A stretch of 64,000 bases of DNA, from contig NZ_JAGKSP010000002.1 in the NCBI RefSeq assembly GCF_017942085.1, positions 62,001 through 126,000 on the forward strand. Direction: 5' to 3'. Below the pieces are notes generated by a model. That model saw only the letters and a list, made by a program, of their open reading frames with translations, was not told the DNA's origin and did no database searches. Numbering within the stretch: position 1 is the first letter of the stretch; every line of letters begins with the position of its first letter. The translations under genes and the position numbers were made by a program. This stretch comes from Paenibacillus lignilyticus. Lineage in GTDB: Bacteria > Bacillota > Bacilli > Paenibacillales > Paenibacillaceae. This document shows, in pieces, positions 30,101-39,966 of the stretch.

Positions 30101-30139
30101 AAAGAAACCCAACGTTGATAACGTTGGGTTTCTTTTTTT
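30101..30139 (+). terminator. Terminator of qoxABCD
   Basis: AAAGAAACCCAACGTT (30101-30116) pairs with its complement at 30120-30135, a 16-bp stem followed by a run of seven Ts. Confidence 0.93.
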
Positions 30140-30224
30140 GTCTAATGGCACCTTCTTCATGCTCTCCGCAGAATAAACGTCAAAGTAACAATTACATGAA
30201 ATGAGCGACTTTTAAAAGTCTAGT

Positions 30225-31505
30225 TTAACTTGAGCTCTTCTGTGCAGCTGCCACGGATACGTGGATACTCCGCGTACCGGCATCCCATACGACCGGCAAG
30301 CCGAATGCGGCTGTTACCGCGCGAATCGGCACATACGCTCTGCCATTATGGATAATCGGCTGCAGGTCTGCTGCAGCCTTTATTCCATCGATCCACAGTT
30401 GCGCGCCGGAGGATTCGCTGACCGCCGCCTGCTTCGTGCGAATGAGAACGCTCTTAGTTGCCGCGTCCCACTCGACGTTCTCCTTAGATAACGTCGCAAT
30501 GGCGCGTACGGGCACGAGTGCATGACCGCCGGCGAGCAGCGGCGTAAGCGACGGATCGGCTGAAGGCACGCCGTTGATTGAAAGAAAAATATTCCTAGCC
30601 GGAAGCAATTTGATCCCGGACGTTGCCCCTCCGCTTATCGATCCACTCCCCACCGATGCTGCGATCGATATAACGCCATCCCCCGGAAGAAGCGGCTGTA
30701 GTGAACCATCGAATGCTTCTCCGTAAGCCGGCATCGTAAACGTGAAGTCGTAACGGCCAAACTTGTGCGCTCCCGAATAGAGCAGCAAGGACGATTTCGC
30801 CGGAAAGTGAATGCCTTTGGCTGATAGGACCGAGCTGCGGTTGTTCAGTGTGGTCGTCCAGAAAATTTGGATCTCGAACGATTCAAAAGCAACGTTGTTG
30901 CCGGTGACATGCAGCGGTTCCCCGAAATGCACCGATTGAGGTACACCTCCGGAATTATCCGGTAACACTTCCAAACGGATAAAATCAGCAAACGCCTTGG
31001 CATCATTCAGTACTAGCCGCTCTTTCCCTTGATCGACGGCCAATTTTCCACTCCCAGCTTCATAAACAGTTAAATAGGCGCCGTCCGTAAAATAGATATC
31101 CATCTGATTCCGGAAATTACGTCCGCCTTCCGGTGCCGGCATCGCTTCGGCTTTCCCCTTAGTCGCTAGTTGCTGCAAAATGCTGCAGACTGCGGATAAG
31201 GATTTCTGATCCTCATCGCGTGCCCCGTACAAAGGGATATAGCTGTTATCTCCTAAACTCGGATAAATTTGCTTTATCGTTTGCGGCTTGCAGTCAGCGG
31301 CCTTCGCTGCCAAGCTGTTGCTGCCCGGCTTCTCCGCTTGCGCGCTGGCTTCGGCATGAACTACGCCGTCTCCAGCCACAAGCGTAGGAAGCGCCAACAA
31401 CCCAAACAGCGCAGCGCCAAGCATAGCGGCACGCCAGCCGGCAAACAGCCTCCCCGTTCTCCTCTGCTGCGTCTTATTTCGTATGATTTGCTCGAACTGT
31501 TTCAT
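30225..31505 (-). CDS. Secreted protein with copper-amine-oxidase-N stalk domain
   Basis: A 426-residue exported protein. The signal peptide (about residues 25-52) ends near VVHAEA. The middle region (about 70-300) is unassigned, while residues about 310-420 form a copper amine oxidase N-terminal-like domain, with two repeats ALVPVRAIATL...VEWDAATKSVLI and AYVPIRAVTAAF...VVWDAGTRSIHV. This domain is common in Paenibacillus cell-surface proteins and does not imply amine oxidase activity. It is monocistronic and follows GGGAGGCCGAAT. Confidence 0.85.
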   Translation of the reverse strand: MKQFEQIIRNKTQQRRTGRLFAGWRAAMLGAALFGLLALPTLVAGDGVVHAEASAQAEKPGSNSLAAKAADCKPQTIKQIYPSLGDNSYIPLYGARDEDQKSLSAVCSILQQLATKGKAEAMPAPEGGRNFRNQMDIYFTDGAYLTVYEAGSGKLAVDQGKERLVLNDAKAFADFIRLEVLPDNSGGVPQSVHFGEPLHVTGNNVAFESFEIQIFWTTTLNNRSSVLSAKGIHFPAKSSLLLYSGAHKFGRYDFTFTMPAYGEAFDGSLQPLLPGDGVISIAASVGSGSISGGATSGIKLLPARNIFLSINGVPSADPSLTPLLAGGHALVPVRAIATLSKENVEWDAATKSVLIRTKQAAVSESSGAQLWIDGIKAAADLQPIIHNGRAYVPIRAVTAAFGLPVVWDAGTRSIHVSVAAAQKSSS

Positions 31506-31663
31506 ATTCGGCCTCCCGCTTCCTAACGTACAATGATTTCTATCCTCCTATGACGAGTTCAATGTTGAAAAGTTGCGCGATTCCCTGAATAACGATTTCT
31601 GCATGCTACGCTTCCATCCGGCATTCGGCTCGCCCTCTACGATGTGTTAGCATTATTCGCAAA

Positions 31664-31694
31664 CAAAAAAAGCTGACCCCGCAAGGTCAGCTCC
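31664..31694 (-). terminator. Terminator of the nine-gene transporter operon
   Basis: AGCTGACC and GGTCAGCT (31672-31693) form a hairpin followed on the minus strand by TTTTTTTG. It stands 14 bp after the last gene. Confidence 0.9.
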
Positions 31695-31707
31695 CTCAAC
31701 ATCCGAT

Positions 31708-32778
31708 TTACTCTACAATCCCCGTCCGCTCGATACCTTCGACATAATAGCGCTGTGCAAAGGCATATAGCAGCAGCGGCGGTAAGATGACGAGAAACGC
31801 CGCAGCCATCATCTGCGTCTCAATGAGATCGAACGGCACCAGCGCATTCCCCGCGATCGTCTGCAGGTTCGTCGGCATTTGCGCCATCTGATTGCCCATC
31901 ATGATCAAGCTGACATCCTTCAAGTACATCGACGGCTCAAAAGTATCGTTCCAATGCCACACGAAGGAGAACAAACCGACAACGAGCATAGCGGGACGCG
32001 AGAGCGGCAGCATAATGCGGTAGAAGGTTCGGAAAGCACCTGAACCATCCATCCGCGCACTCTCTTCCAGCTCCTTCGGAAACGTCGCGAAGAACTGCCG
32101 GAAGATCATGACGAACAGCGCGCCTTTCAGCCCTTGGCCGAACAAAGCCGGGATCAAGAAAGGCAGCGGCGTGTTCAGCCAGCCGAGCTTTGCGTAAAGA
32201 ACATAGATCGGGATAAACATCGTCTGGATCGGGATGAGGAAAGTGAGCAGCACGATCGCAAACCAGAAGTTCTTAAACGGAATGTACAGTCTGGCAAACG
32301 CATAGCCGGTCAGCGCGCAGGATACGGTCTGAAAGAGCGCCGCCAGAATGGCAATTAACGCGGTTTGCCACAGCGCCTGCACATATTTGAGTCCCCGTAT
32401 AGCGACCTCATAATTATCCCAATCGAGTACTCGCGGGAAGAAGTTCACTGTCGGATCCAGCAGATCCGACTGTGTCTTGAGCGAGGTCGATATCATGTAG
32501 AAAACAGGCTGCAAATAAATGACCGCGACGCTCGTTAAGATGATGTACAGCAGGCTCTTGAATATAACCCCGTCGGTCAATTGTCTGCCAAGGATAAAGA
32601 CGCGAAGCCTCTCCAGCTTGTGCTCGCGCTTCAAGTAACGCATCCCTCGTCCGGTCCATGGCGTGATCAGGTCCGAGAGCTGGCCTTGCAGCTTCTCCAG
32701 TCCGGCCGTACTATTTTTCGCATTCGCAGAACCTTCGGGGTTCGGTGCGCTATTCGGATTCGGCATCTTCGTCGTCAC
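31708..32778 (-). CDS. Carbohydrate ABC transporter permease (MalG type), second pair
   Basis: A 356-residue permease. About 75 N-terminal residues are hydrophilic, longer than usual; six helices follow. The EAA loop is LEESARMDGSGAFRTFYRIMLP. The GTG start at 32778 overlaps the partner permease by four bases (GTGA). It is the last gene of the large operon and forms a second permease pair with the next entry; one transporter in the operon may use the plain lipoprotein and the other the fusion binding protein. Confidence 0.92.
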   Translation of the reverse strand: MTTKMPNPNSAPNPEGSANAKNSTAGLEKLQGQLSDLITPWTGRGMRYLKREHKLERLRVFILGRQLTDGVIFKSLLYIILTSVAVIYLQPVFYMISTSLKTQSDLLDPTVNFFPRVLDWDNYEVAIRGLKYVQALWQTALIAILAALFQTVSCALTGYAFARLYIPFKNFWFAIVLLTFLIPIQTMFIPIYVLYAKLGWLNTPLPFLIPALFGQGLKGALFVMIFRQFFATFPKELEESARMDGSGAFRTFYRIMLPLSRPAMLVVGLFSFVWHWNDTFEPSMYLKDVSLIMMGNQMAQMPTNLQTIAGNALVPFDLIETQMMAAAFLVILPPLLLYAFAQRYYVEGIERTGIVE

Positions 32779-33710
32779 CTTCTTCCTTTATTCTGAAGTT
32801 TCGCAGCGAGCAGCACCAAGATAATCGGGATCAAGATGATGACGCTGTACAGCCAGCCCAGTGCACTCGCATACCCGAAGCCGGTTTCCGGATCCGCCAT
32901 ATTCGTGGAGATAAACTTCAGAATCGGATTGAATGGACTTGCCGTCTGATCCACCAGCGTGTAGACCAGATTGAGAAACACGAACGGCACCGTGGAGGGG
33001 AAGGTGATTTTCCAGAACGATTCCCATGGTGTTACACCGTCAATCCGGGCCGCTTCATAGACCGAAGCCGGAATCGTCTGAAACGCCGCCAGAAACAATA
33101 TGATTTGAATGCCCGAAAACCATAGGATGATAACGAATTTGCCGATCAGCTCCACCAACACCTCCGCAATATTAACCGGAAGAACTTCATACAGCATATC
33201 CGCGATGTGATATTGATCGGCGAAGGGAAGCTTTGCCTGCCCTTGATCGAACAGCGCCGTGAGCACCTGCCCCGTTGCGAAGATGACCGGCAAGAAGAAC
33301 AATGTCCGAAAGAACATCCGGCCTCGAAATTGCTGATTGAGCATGATCGCGATCAGAAGGGCGAAGATAACCGTAATGGGAACGGTCAGCACCATTTCCC
33401 GCACGAACAGAAACATATCGACCGGAAACTCATTATCATAAATAAAGGCATACTTGAAATTATCCCAGCCGATAAAATCATACTGCAGCCCGCTTCCGTC
33501 CGTCGCCACGCTCACCTTCGTAAAGCTCATATACAGGGAGTTCCCCAGCGGATAAAGCATGAACACTGCCGTGCCGATCAGCCACGGCAGCAGAAACAAG
33601 TACCCTTCGATGGCCAGCTTCAGCTTCCGAATACGGTTATGGCGGGCATGCTCCTTGCGATGGAGCGACTCGACCGGCAATACGGCTTCTCTTGAAACGT
33701 CACCGTTCAC
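32775..33710 (-). CDS. Carbohydrate ABC transporter permease (MalF type), second pair
   Basis: A 311-residue permease with six helices and the EAA loop VYEAARIDGVTPWESFWKITFP. GTG 33710 overlaps the DUF5696 gene stop by four bases with GGGGAGGTG upstream, so translation is coupled. Its periplasmic-side loop between helices 2 and 3 is somewhat long. Confidence 0.92.
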   Translation of the reverse strand: MNGDVSREAVLPVESLHRKEHARHNRIRKLKLAIEGYLFLLPWLIGTAVFMLYPLGNSLYMSFTKVSVATDGSGLQYDFIGWDNFKYAFIYDNEFPVDMFLFVREMVLTVPITVIFALLIAIMLNQQFRGRMFFRTLFFLPVIFATGQVLTALFDQGQAKLPFADQYHIADMLYEVLPVNIAEVLVELIGKFVIILWFSGIQIILFLAAFQTIPASVYEAARIDGVTPWESFWKITFPSTVPFVFLNLVYTLVDQTASPFNPILKFISTNMADPETGFGYASALGWLYSVIILIPIILVLLAAKLQNKGRR

Positions 33711-36010
33711 TTGCCCACCTCCCCTCTTATAACCGCATAATTGTTCGCTTTGACTTTTACCCCATCCACTGACGCGTACGCTTGCTCATTGTAGTTCACG
33801 ATGATCCGCGTCCCATTCTCATACGACGTCTCGTACACCCCATCCGCCAGCTTGCGATGGCCGTCCATATAAGAGTTCCATACGTCCCCGCCGGTTGCGG
33901 CAAAAGCTTTATACTCCGAGACCATTTGTGACTTCACCAGCTGATATTGCCCGCTCACATAACCGGAATAAGTCGTGCGGCTAAGATCGCGAATGTCGCC
34001 TGCTGTGACGACGTAATATGGCAGCGCGCCGTATTCCAGCTCACGCAGAAACTCCGTGCCGGGATCCGTTCGCAGCGTTCCCGAGCCGGACGTATAGGCA
34101 ACGAGACCGTGCAGCGCCATCGGATAGAAGGGTACACGCTCATCGATCGCCAGATCGTAGTTATAATCGAGCGGCAAGTTATAGAACATATCCGCGTGGC
34201 CGATCGAGAACGCAAACGGGTTCGATGTGCCTGCCCATCCCAGCTTGCTTCGCAGCAGATCCAGCGTCTGATTCGTCAGCGCCGCCGTCTCCGAGCGATT
34301 TGAGGTGCGTCCGGGCATATAGTCGCTGAATAAGCCGTCGCCGTATTCATCCATTAACGCAACCCCGCCAACCGATAGCCCCTGCCAATCCTTGATCATA
34401 CCGGGCAAATAGTCCTCGAACACCTTCCAAGGATTAATCGTGTAATAATAAAGGGCTTGATTATAAAAATCGCCGTTCTGATAAAATTTCACGACTTTGC
34501 CCGTGATTTGCCGCACGCCGTCCTTCTTCGGCGAGAAGCCGCTGCCGAAGGAATCGATGCCGATCTTCAGATCGTCATTGAGCACAAGAGGGATGCCCTT
34601 CTCCTTCAAATGTTTCTGCAAAGCGAGGAAGCCTGAGCGGCCCCCCAGCTTCCCGTCAATCGGGAAGCGGTCCGGAATGGAGCCGGCAAAGCCGCCCTTC
34701 TGCCATCCCCTCAAGTTCACCCGCATGCTGTGAATGCCTTCCGCATACAGGTCATCGACGATCTTCTTGACTTCGTCGAACGTGCTCACGACAACGACGC
34801 TGGCCCCAAGCGGCGTCGGCTGCTCGCTTGCCGCCATGATGAAATCCAGCGTCAGCGGCGGAGCGCCTGCAGCGTTGCCTGCCGTCAATTTACGGGTATC
34901 CGCCAAGTAAGTGCGGTATCGCTTCGCCATCCCCACGTAATCGGATGCATCCTTCTCCAAGAACAGATAACGCATCGTGAACGAGGACACATTGAGCGCT
35001 TTCTCATACACGCTGTTTACATTGTTCGGATCGAGCCCTTTTTGCAGAAAATAATGGTTGCGGTACTTGAACTTCGCATAGACGTTGTTGAAGCTGGTTT
35101 TGAGCTGGGACGGCATGGCGACAATGTTGGCGGTTGCTTCCCCTTGCTCGATGACGGAGATAAACCCTTGATCGCCGCGTTTCATCCCGAACACCGGATA
35201 GTTGATGCTCTCCCTGAAATAGGAATTGTCCACCGCTGGAATCGACCAATCGCGGCCATAGACCGGGTAGTCATAAGGCAAGGTCAGTGCCGCCCGCTTC
35301 TTGCCGAACGTAATGAGGCCTCCCGGTCCATCCGGCACGAATAAGTAGCCCTGCCCGTCATCAAGCGCCGCACCGAAGAACGGAAGAACGGACAAGCTGA
35401 CCACCTGGAACTGCGCGCCTTCGGTGACTCCCTCCTGCGGCAAATGAACGACGAATCCATCCTGCGCCATGACATATTCAAGATAGACCGAGATTCCAAG
35501 CTGCTTCATCTCATAACGAACGCCGACGCCGTTCTCAATCGGCTTCCACGTAATGACAGCCTCGGAGTCAATCGTATTGGCAGTTTCCTCTGCTTTTGTG
35601 TCCAGATTGTAGTAATTGACCAGAATCGGCGAAGCCGCATTCTTCTTCCATTGCCCTTTTGTCGGATCTTGCTCCTGATCTTCCTTGGAAGGATTGCTCA
35701 GCCACATTTCGCCTACCGCCGTCTTCACCGCAATTTGACCTGCAGCCGGATCGAGCCACAGACTGCCCGCACGCTGCTCGCTCATTTTGTACCATGTCGC
35801 TCCGCCATAGCTCATCTGCTCCGTGGTTGGCGCATCACCGGACATCGACAGCTTTGACATAAACGCCGCCGCATCTGCCCCGGAATAGTTAGAGATGGAC
35901 GTGACCGCAGGTGCCTCATGGCGATACATCCAGAGCAGCGCGAGCGCGATGACAGCCAGCACGATAAGACGATTTCTTAGTTTGCGAACCCAAGGTTTCT
36001 TAAGCCACAC
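33707..36010 (-). CDS. DUF5696 domain protein, membrane-anchored
   Basis: A 767-residue protein with one N-terminal membrane helix (about residues 13-29) and a large extracytoplasmic part. The central and C-terminal region resembles a TIM-barrel glycosidase-like fold of the DUF5696 family, which is common in Paenibacillus and usually near sugar transporters (MKRGDQGFISVIEQG, GVALMDEYGDGLFSDY). Conserved acids such as Asp/Glu in LMDEYGDG could be catalytic, but no activity is known. It starts with GTG and overlaps the NHL-Yip1 gene by 11 bases. Confidence 0.85.
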   Translation of the reverse strand: MWLKKPWVRKLRNRLIVLAVIALALLWMYRHEAPAVTSISNYSGADAAAFMSKLSMSGDAPTTEQMSYGGATWYKMSEQRAGSLWLDPAAGQIAVKTAVGEMWLSNPSKEDQEQDPTKGQWKKNAASPILVNYYNLDTKAEETANTIDSEAVITWKPIENGVGVRYEMKQLGISVYLEYVMAQDGFVVHLPQEGVTEGAQFQVVSLSVLPFFGAALDDGQGYLFVPDGPGGLITFGKKRAALTLPYDYPVYGRDWSIPAVDNSYFRESINYPVFGMKRGDQGFISVIEQGEATANIVAMPSQLKTSFNNVYAKFKYRNHYFLQKGLDPNNVNSVYEKALNVSSFTMRYLFLEKDASDYVGMAKRYRTYLADTRKLTAGNAAGAPPLTLDFIMAASEQPTPLGASVVVVSTFDEVKKIVDDLYAEGIHSMRVNLRGWQKGGFAGSIPDRFPIDGKLGGRSGFLALQKHLKEKGIPLVLNDDLKIGIDSFGSGFSPKKDGVRQITGKVVKFYQNGDFYNQALYYYTINPWKVFEDYLPGMIKDWQGLSVGGVALMDEYGDGLFSDYMPGRTSNRSETAALTNQTLDLLRSKLGWAGTSNPFAFSIGHADMFYNLPLDYNYDLAIDERVPFYPMALHGLVAYTSGSGTLRTDPGTEFLRELEYGALPYYVVTAGDIRDLSRTTYSGYVSGQYQLVKSQMVSEYKAFAATGGDVWNSYMDGHRKLADGVYETSYENGTRIIVNYNEQAYASVDGVKVKANNYAVIRGEVGK

Positions 36011-38096
36011 GTTCCATCAGCTCCTCTCCCAATGTCAGGAAGAAGTCGACCGACTGGTACACGAGACCGAACAGCACGAAGCCGAATATCCATAAACAGG
36101 CCATCGTGAAGAGCGAAACCGTCGCCATCTTTATCGCTTCCTTCAGGTTGTAGTTATGCACGCACATGGTGCCGATAAAGAGCAGAATGAACATCCACGC
36201 ATACATGCCGTTCACGATTAAGTTGTAAATAACCGATTCCTGAAGCGTCAGCACACGGGAGATGAGCTGAGCCGGCAGATTGATGACCACGATCGGCATC
36301 AAGGCAAAACTGTTGACGATAAACACGTTTCGGAACGTCCCCTGTCCTTTCAAGACAGAGCCGGTCAGATAACTCCCGATTACCCAGATAAACCACGGAA
36401 GGATGAAATTTTGAGCTTCCGACCACAGATTCAGCTCCTGAAACCGCGTTTCGACGAAAATAAAATTGGCGATCGCTTTCCCGATCAGCGTGAAGCCGAA
36501 ACTTAAGATGACGATGATAAACGCCACTGTCAGCTTAATTCGCATCCCTTCGCCGATCTCCGTCATACCGTTCACGGGATGACGCAGGATGCGGAACGCT
36601 TGCCGGGCGGACTCCCGCCAACCGTGCAAAGTCGTTCGGTCCACACGGGTCGCTTGCTTCCGCTTTGGCGTATACCAACCGAGCTTCACCGCCAGCCGCT
36701 TTCCGCCAAATACGACGATGAGCAGCCCGACCAAAATACTCATGCAGAGCGCAAAGTATTTCATCAGCCAGTTCATCCGCACTTGCCAGAACGCTTCCGA
36801 ATAGCCCTTCTGATCAAATGCCTTGGAGAAATAGTTCATCGCGCCTTCATAGTCATTGTCATAGAAGTCGGCCTTCGCGATGCCCTGGTAAGACCGCTCG
36901 TAATTGGCGTTGCGCAGCAGGATTTCCCGCCAGAGCGGCTCGCCTTTCTGATACTGCCCATCCGCGAATAACGTAACCGCTTCATGCACCTTCGAGCCGA
37001 ATTCGGTGCGTTTGAACACCTGAATATCGCCAAGCTCCCCGTCCGCGACGAGAATATTGCCATTGGACTGAAGCCCGACGGCAGTTGCTCGCTTGAACAA
37101 ACCAAGCCTGGCTTCGCCGGTTGAAGCATTGCCGAACCGGAAGATCAGCCTGCCCTTGGAATCATATTGGAAGATGCGTCCGCGAGCCGCCTCAAGCACG
37201 GTAATAATGCCGTTCTTATCCACGGCAACACTTGTAAAAGACAACTTGTTCGGCGGCACCAGCCACGGCGCAAAGTTCAAGTTGCCCAGCAAATCGACGC
37301 CGCCGGAATTGAGCTGCCGCAGCTGTCCATCTCGCATATCGCGGTTGACCGTATAAATAAATCCATTCGCGTCCACCGTCATATCGGTTATCGCGCCGGG
37401 CAGCAGCAGCTGTTCGCTCTTCAGCTGCTCATCGGTATAGAACTTGCGTTTCAACGTCTGAATCCAGTCCATCGGCACTTTGTTCGAGCCGAAGAAGCCC
37501 GCAAACTGACCGGTCGGCGTCAATTGCAGCAGCCCTTGATAGCCGCCTTTATTGGCCACGTATATATACCCCCGCCGATCCAGTACGAGCTTTGCCGGTA
37601 TGAAGGAGTACGACTTGGACATCGCAGGGTCTTTAGGTTCGACATACTCACGCAGAAACTTCGCATTGCGATCGAATACCGCAATTCGCCGGCTTCCCGT
37701 ATCGGCAATATATACTTCGCCCTCCTTGCTGATAAACACGCCTTCAGGCTTGCGAAGCTGCTCCTTAGGATTCGTTATCTTCCCATCCTCCGACTTCGAG
37801 ACATCGGGGAATGTCCGTACCATCTCACCTGTCGGCGACAACTCCACGATCCGGTCATTGCCGGTATCTGCTACGAAGATCGCATCATCCTCGGCAACAA
37901 ACAGATCCTCGGGGTCTTTAAAGCCGGTCCAAGCTTGAACGGGAACAAACGCGTCGGGCGTCCAAATCCACCGTCCGTTCGCATCGCTCGACAGTGTCCA
38001 GTAAGGAAGCGCGGCATTTGCCACCCCGGGAAGCACAAGAAGGAAGAGACAGAACCCAAGAAGTAAGGCGTACATGGAACGTTTCCTGGCTTTCAC
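36000..38096 (-). CDS. NHL-repeat / TPR-like / Yip1-domain membrane protein
   Basis: A 698-residue membrane protein. A signal peptide (1-28) leads to an extracytoplasmic NHL beta-propeller (about 55-350) with repeated units such as LFVAEDDAIFVADTGNDRIVEL and VYIADTGSRRIAVF. A short TPR-like helical stretch (about 370-435, YQKGEPLWREILLRN) and a membrane helix near 447 follow, then a Yip1-type domain with about five helices (about 495-695). Function is unknown. Its place between the permease sets suggests a role in sensing or handling the same glycan at the surface. GTG start, AAGGGGGAC upstream. Confidence 0.85.
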   Translation of the reverse strand: MKARKRSMYALLLGFCLFLLVLPGVANAALPYWTLSSDANGRWIWTPDAFVPVQAWTGFKDPEDLFVAEDDAIFVADTGNDRIVELSPTGEMVRTFPDVSKSEDGKITNPKEQLRKPEGVFISKEGEVYIADTGSRRIAVFDRNAKFLREYVEPKDPAMSKSYSFIPAKLVLDRRGYIYVANKGGYQGLLQLTPTGQFAGFFGSNKVPMDWIQTLKRKFYTDEQLKSEQLLLPGAITDMTVDANGFIYTVNRDMRDGQLRQLNSGGVDLLGNLNFAPWLVPPNKLSFTSVAVDKNGIITVLEAARGRIFQYDSKGRLIFRFGNASTGEARLGLFKRATAVGLQSNGNILVADGELGDIQVFKRTEFGSKVHEAVTLFADGQYQKGEPLWREILLRNANYERSYQGIAKADFYDNDYEGAMNYFSKAFDQKGYSEAFWQVRMNWLMKYFALCMSILVGLLIVVFGGKRLAVKLGWYTPKRKQATRVDRTTLHGWRESARQAFRILRHPVNGMTEIGEGMRIKLTVAFIIVILSFGFTLIGKAIANFIFVETRFQELNLWSEAQNFILPWFIWVIGSYLTGSVLKGQGTFRNVFIVNSFALMPIVVINLPAQLISRVLTLQESVIYNLIVNGMYAWMFILLFIGTMCVHNYNLKEAIKMATVSLFTMACLWIFGFVLFGLVYQSVDFFLTLGEELMERVA

Positions 38097-38113
38097 ACTC
38101 TAGTCCCCCTTTT

Positions 38114-38995
38114 CTATTTGATGCCCGAATGTGCCATCGTCGCCATCACGCGGCGCTGCGAGAGCATGAAGAAGATAATGTTCGGTACGAAAATAATTAA
38201 GCTTGCCGCGGCCGCGATCCCCTGCCCGACCACGTTATTCGCCGCGCCGTTCGTCAGCGTCGTGACATAATAAGGGAGCGTCTTCATCGACTCGATCGTC
38301 ACGAACAAATTCGACGTTTCCGTCTGTGCCCAGGAAGCTTGAAACGCCAGAATCGCAACCGTAGCGGTAGCAGGCAGACACATCGGCATAATGATGCGGA
38401 CGAAGATCGTATATTCCCGGCCGCCGTCAATTTTGGTTGCTTCGATCAGCTCGTTGGGTACCTGGTCGACGAACTGTTTGAGCAGGAATACCCCGACAGG
38501 CATCGCGACCAGGGGCAAAATATGAGCCAAATAAGTGTTCATAATGCCGATATGCGTAATGACCAAGTAGCGCGGAATCCCGACGGATTCAGGCGCAAAC
38601 ATGAGCGATACGATGATGAGCGCATTAAGCGCCTTGCTGCCCGGGAAAGAGATTTTGGAGAAGGCATAGGCAGCCATCGTACTAATAAGGACGATCCCCG
38701 CCACCGTTGCACCGGTTGTCAGGATGCTGTTGAACAAGTATCGCGTGAACGGGACGACAGCCGTGACAGACTGCTGGAACAACTGCTGATAGTTGAATAA
38801 AGTCGGATTGACGACATAGAATTTCGGCGGGTACGCGAACAGCTCCCCGATCGGTTTGAACGCTTGGCTGAAAACGAACACTACGGGCAGCAGCATGAAC
38901 AAGCCAAGCAGTGTCAGGAATATCGTCGTAATCGTCTGGAACAGATCCCATTTAAACGTACGGCGAATGAAGCGGCGAATCGCATGCGTGTTCAT
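38114..38995 (-). CDS. Carbohydrate ABC transporter permease (MalG type), first pair
   Basis: A 293-residue permease with six transmembrane helices; EAA loop ELIEATKIDGGREYTIFVRIIMP. The ATG at 38995 overlaps the MalF-type permease stop by four bases (ATGA) and GGAGGATG stands upstream. The NHL-Yip1 gene follows after 17 bp. Confidence 0.93.
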   Translation of the reverse strand: MNTHAIRRFIRRTFKWDLFQTITTIFLTLLGLFMLLPVVFVFSQAFKPIGELFAYPPKFYVVNPTLFNYQQLFQQSVTAVVPFTRYLFNSILTTGATVAGIVLISTMAAYAFSKISFPGSKALNALIIVSLMFAPESVGIPRYLVITHIGIMNTYLAHILPLVAMPVGVFLLKQFVDQVPNELIEATKIDGGREYTIFVRIIMPMCLPATATVAILAFQASWAQTETSNLFVTIESMKTLPYYVTTLTNGAANNVVGQGIAAAASLIIFVPNIIFFMLSQRRVMATMAHSGIK

Positions 38996-39966
38996 CGTTC
39001 ATCCTCCTTCGTGCCGAAGAGCAGGAACGAAAACTTCGAAGAGCCGTAAATCAGCAGCAGCAAAATGACGGACAGCGCCGAAGCGTAGCCGAACTCGTAC
39101 CGGACAAAAGCAAAATCGTCGATATGGTTCGTCATGAGATGTCCCGAATAGCTTGGCGTAATCAATTGACCGGTTGCCGTAGCGAGCAGCGTTCCGATGG
39201 CTCCGGCCTTCAACGTGCCGACGACAGCCATAACGGCGCCGAAGAGCATTTGCGGGCGAATCGCCGGAATCGTAATGTAGATGATCTCCTGCAGCCGGTT
39301 GGAGATCCCGTCGATTTTGCCCGCTTCGTACATCTCTTGATTGACGGTCTGCAGACCCGCCAGCATCGCCAAGAAACCAACGCCCATACTGGCCCATAAC
39401 GATATGGCAATCATAATCGGCATGAAATAAGCCGGCTTCTGCAGCCATAGAATCGGAACATCGGACAAGCCCCAGTTGAGCATCAACTGGTTCAAGTAAC
39501 CAACCCGGTCACCGCTGAACACAACGGTCCAGACGACAGTCATGGCAACGCCTTGGAAGATGGAAGGCGTATAGATCGCAAGCGCGAGCAGGTCGCGAGC
39601 CGTCTTCGGCAGCTGATTAATGAGCCAAGCCAGCAGGAAACAGAGGAGATAACCGCCGGGACCCACGATGAGCGCAAATTGAATCGTATTCGGAATGGCA
39701 TATTGGAAGAAGATTCGATCCTGCGTCAGAATGGCCAAGAAATTATGCCAGCCTACAAACTCCGGCCTGGAGAAGGCATCAAAGGTATAGAAGGAAAGCG
39801 CGATTGCAGCCAAGATCGGCACGACGATGAAGATAATGAACGTAATCATGAACGGTGCAACGAAGATATAGCCGGCAACCGTCTCCCTGCGCAGCCATCG
39901 CCTCGTTTTCTTCTCCGGGACCACAAGCGGCGTTGTTTTGCTGGCTAACTCCACCTCGTAACTCAT
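38992..39966 (-). CDS. Carbohydrate ABC transporter permease (MalF type), first pair
   Basis: A 324-residue permease with six helices; the EAA loop is MYEAGKIDGISNRLQEIIYITIP, where Gly replaces the usual Ala. The ATG overlaps the fusion binding-protein gene by four bases and has GGGGAGGAG upstream. It presumably pairs with the next MalG-type gene and takes substrate from the fusion binding protein. Confidence 0.93.
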   Translation of the reverse strand: MSYEVELASKTTPLVVPEKKTRRWLRRETVAGYIFVAPFMITFIIFIVVPILAAIALSFYTFDAFSRPEFVGWHNFLAILTQDRIFFQYAIPNTIQFALIVGPGGYLLCFLLAWLINQLPKTARDLLALAIYTPSIFQGVAMTVVWTVVFSGDRVGYLNQLMLNWGLSDVPILWLQKPAYFMPIMIAISLWASMGVGFLAMLAGLQTVNQEMYEAGKIDGISNRLQEIIYITIPAIRPQMLFGAVMAVVGTLKAGAIGTLLATATGQLITPSYSGHLMTNHIDDFAFVRYEFGYASALSVILLLLIYGSSKFSFLLFGTKEDER

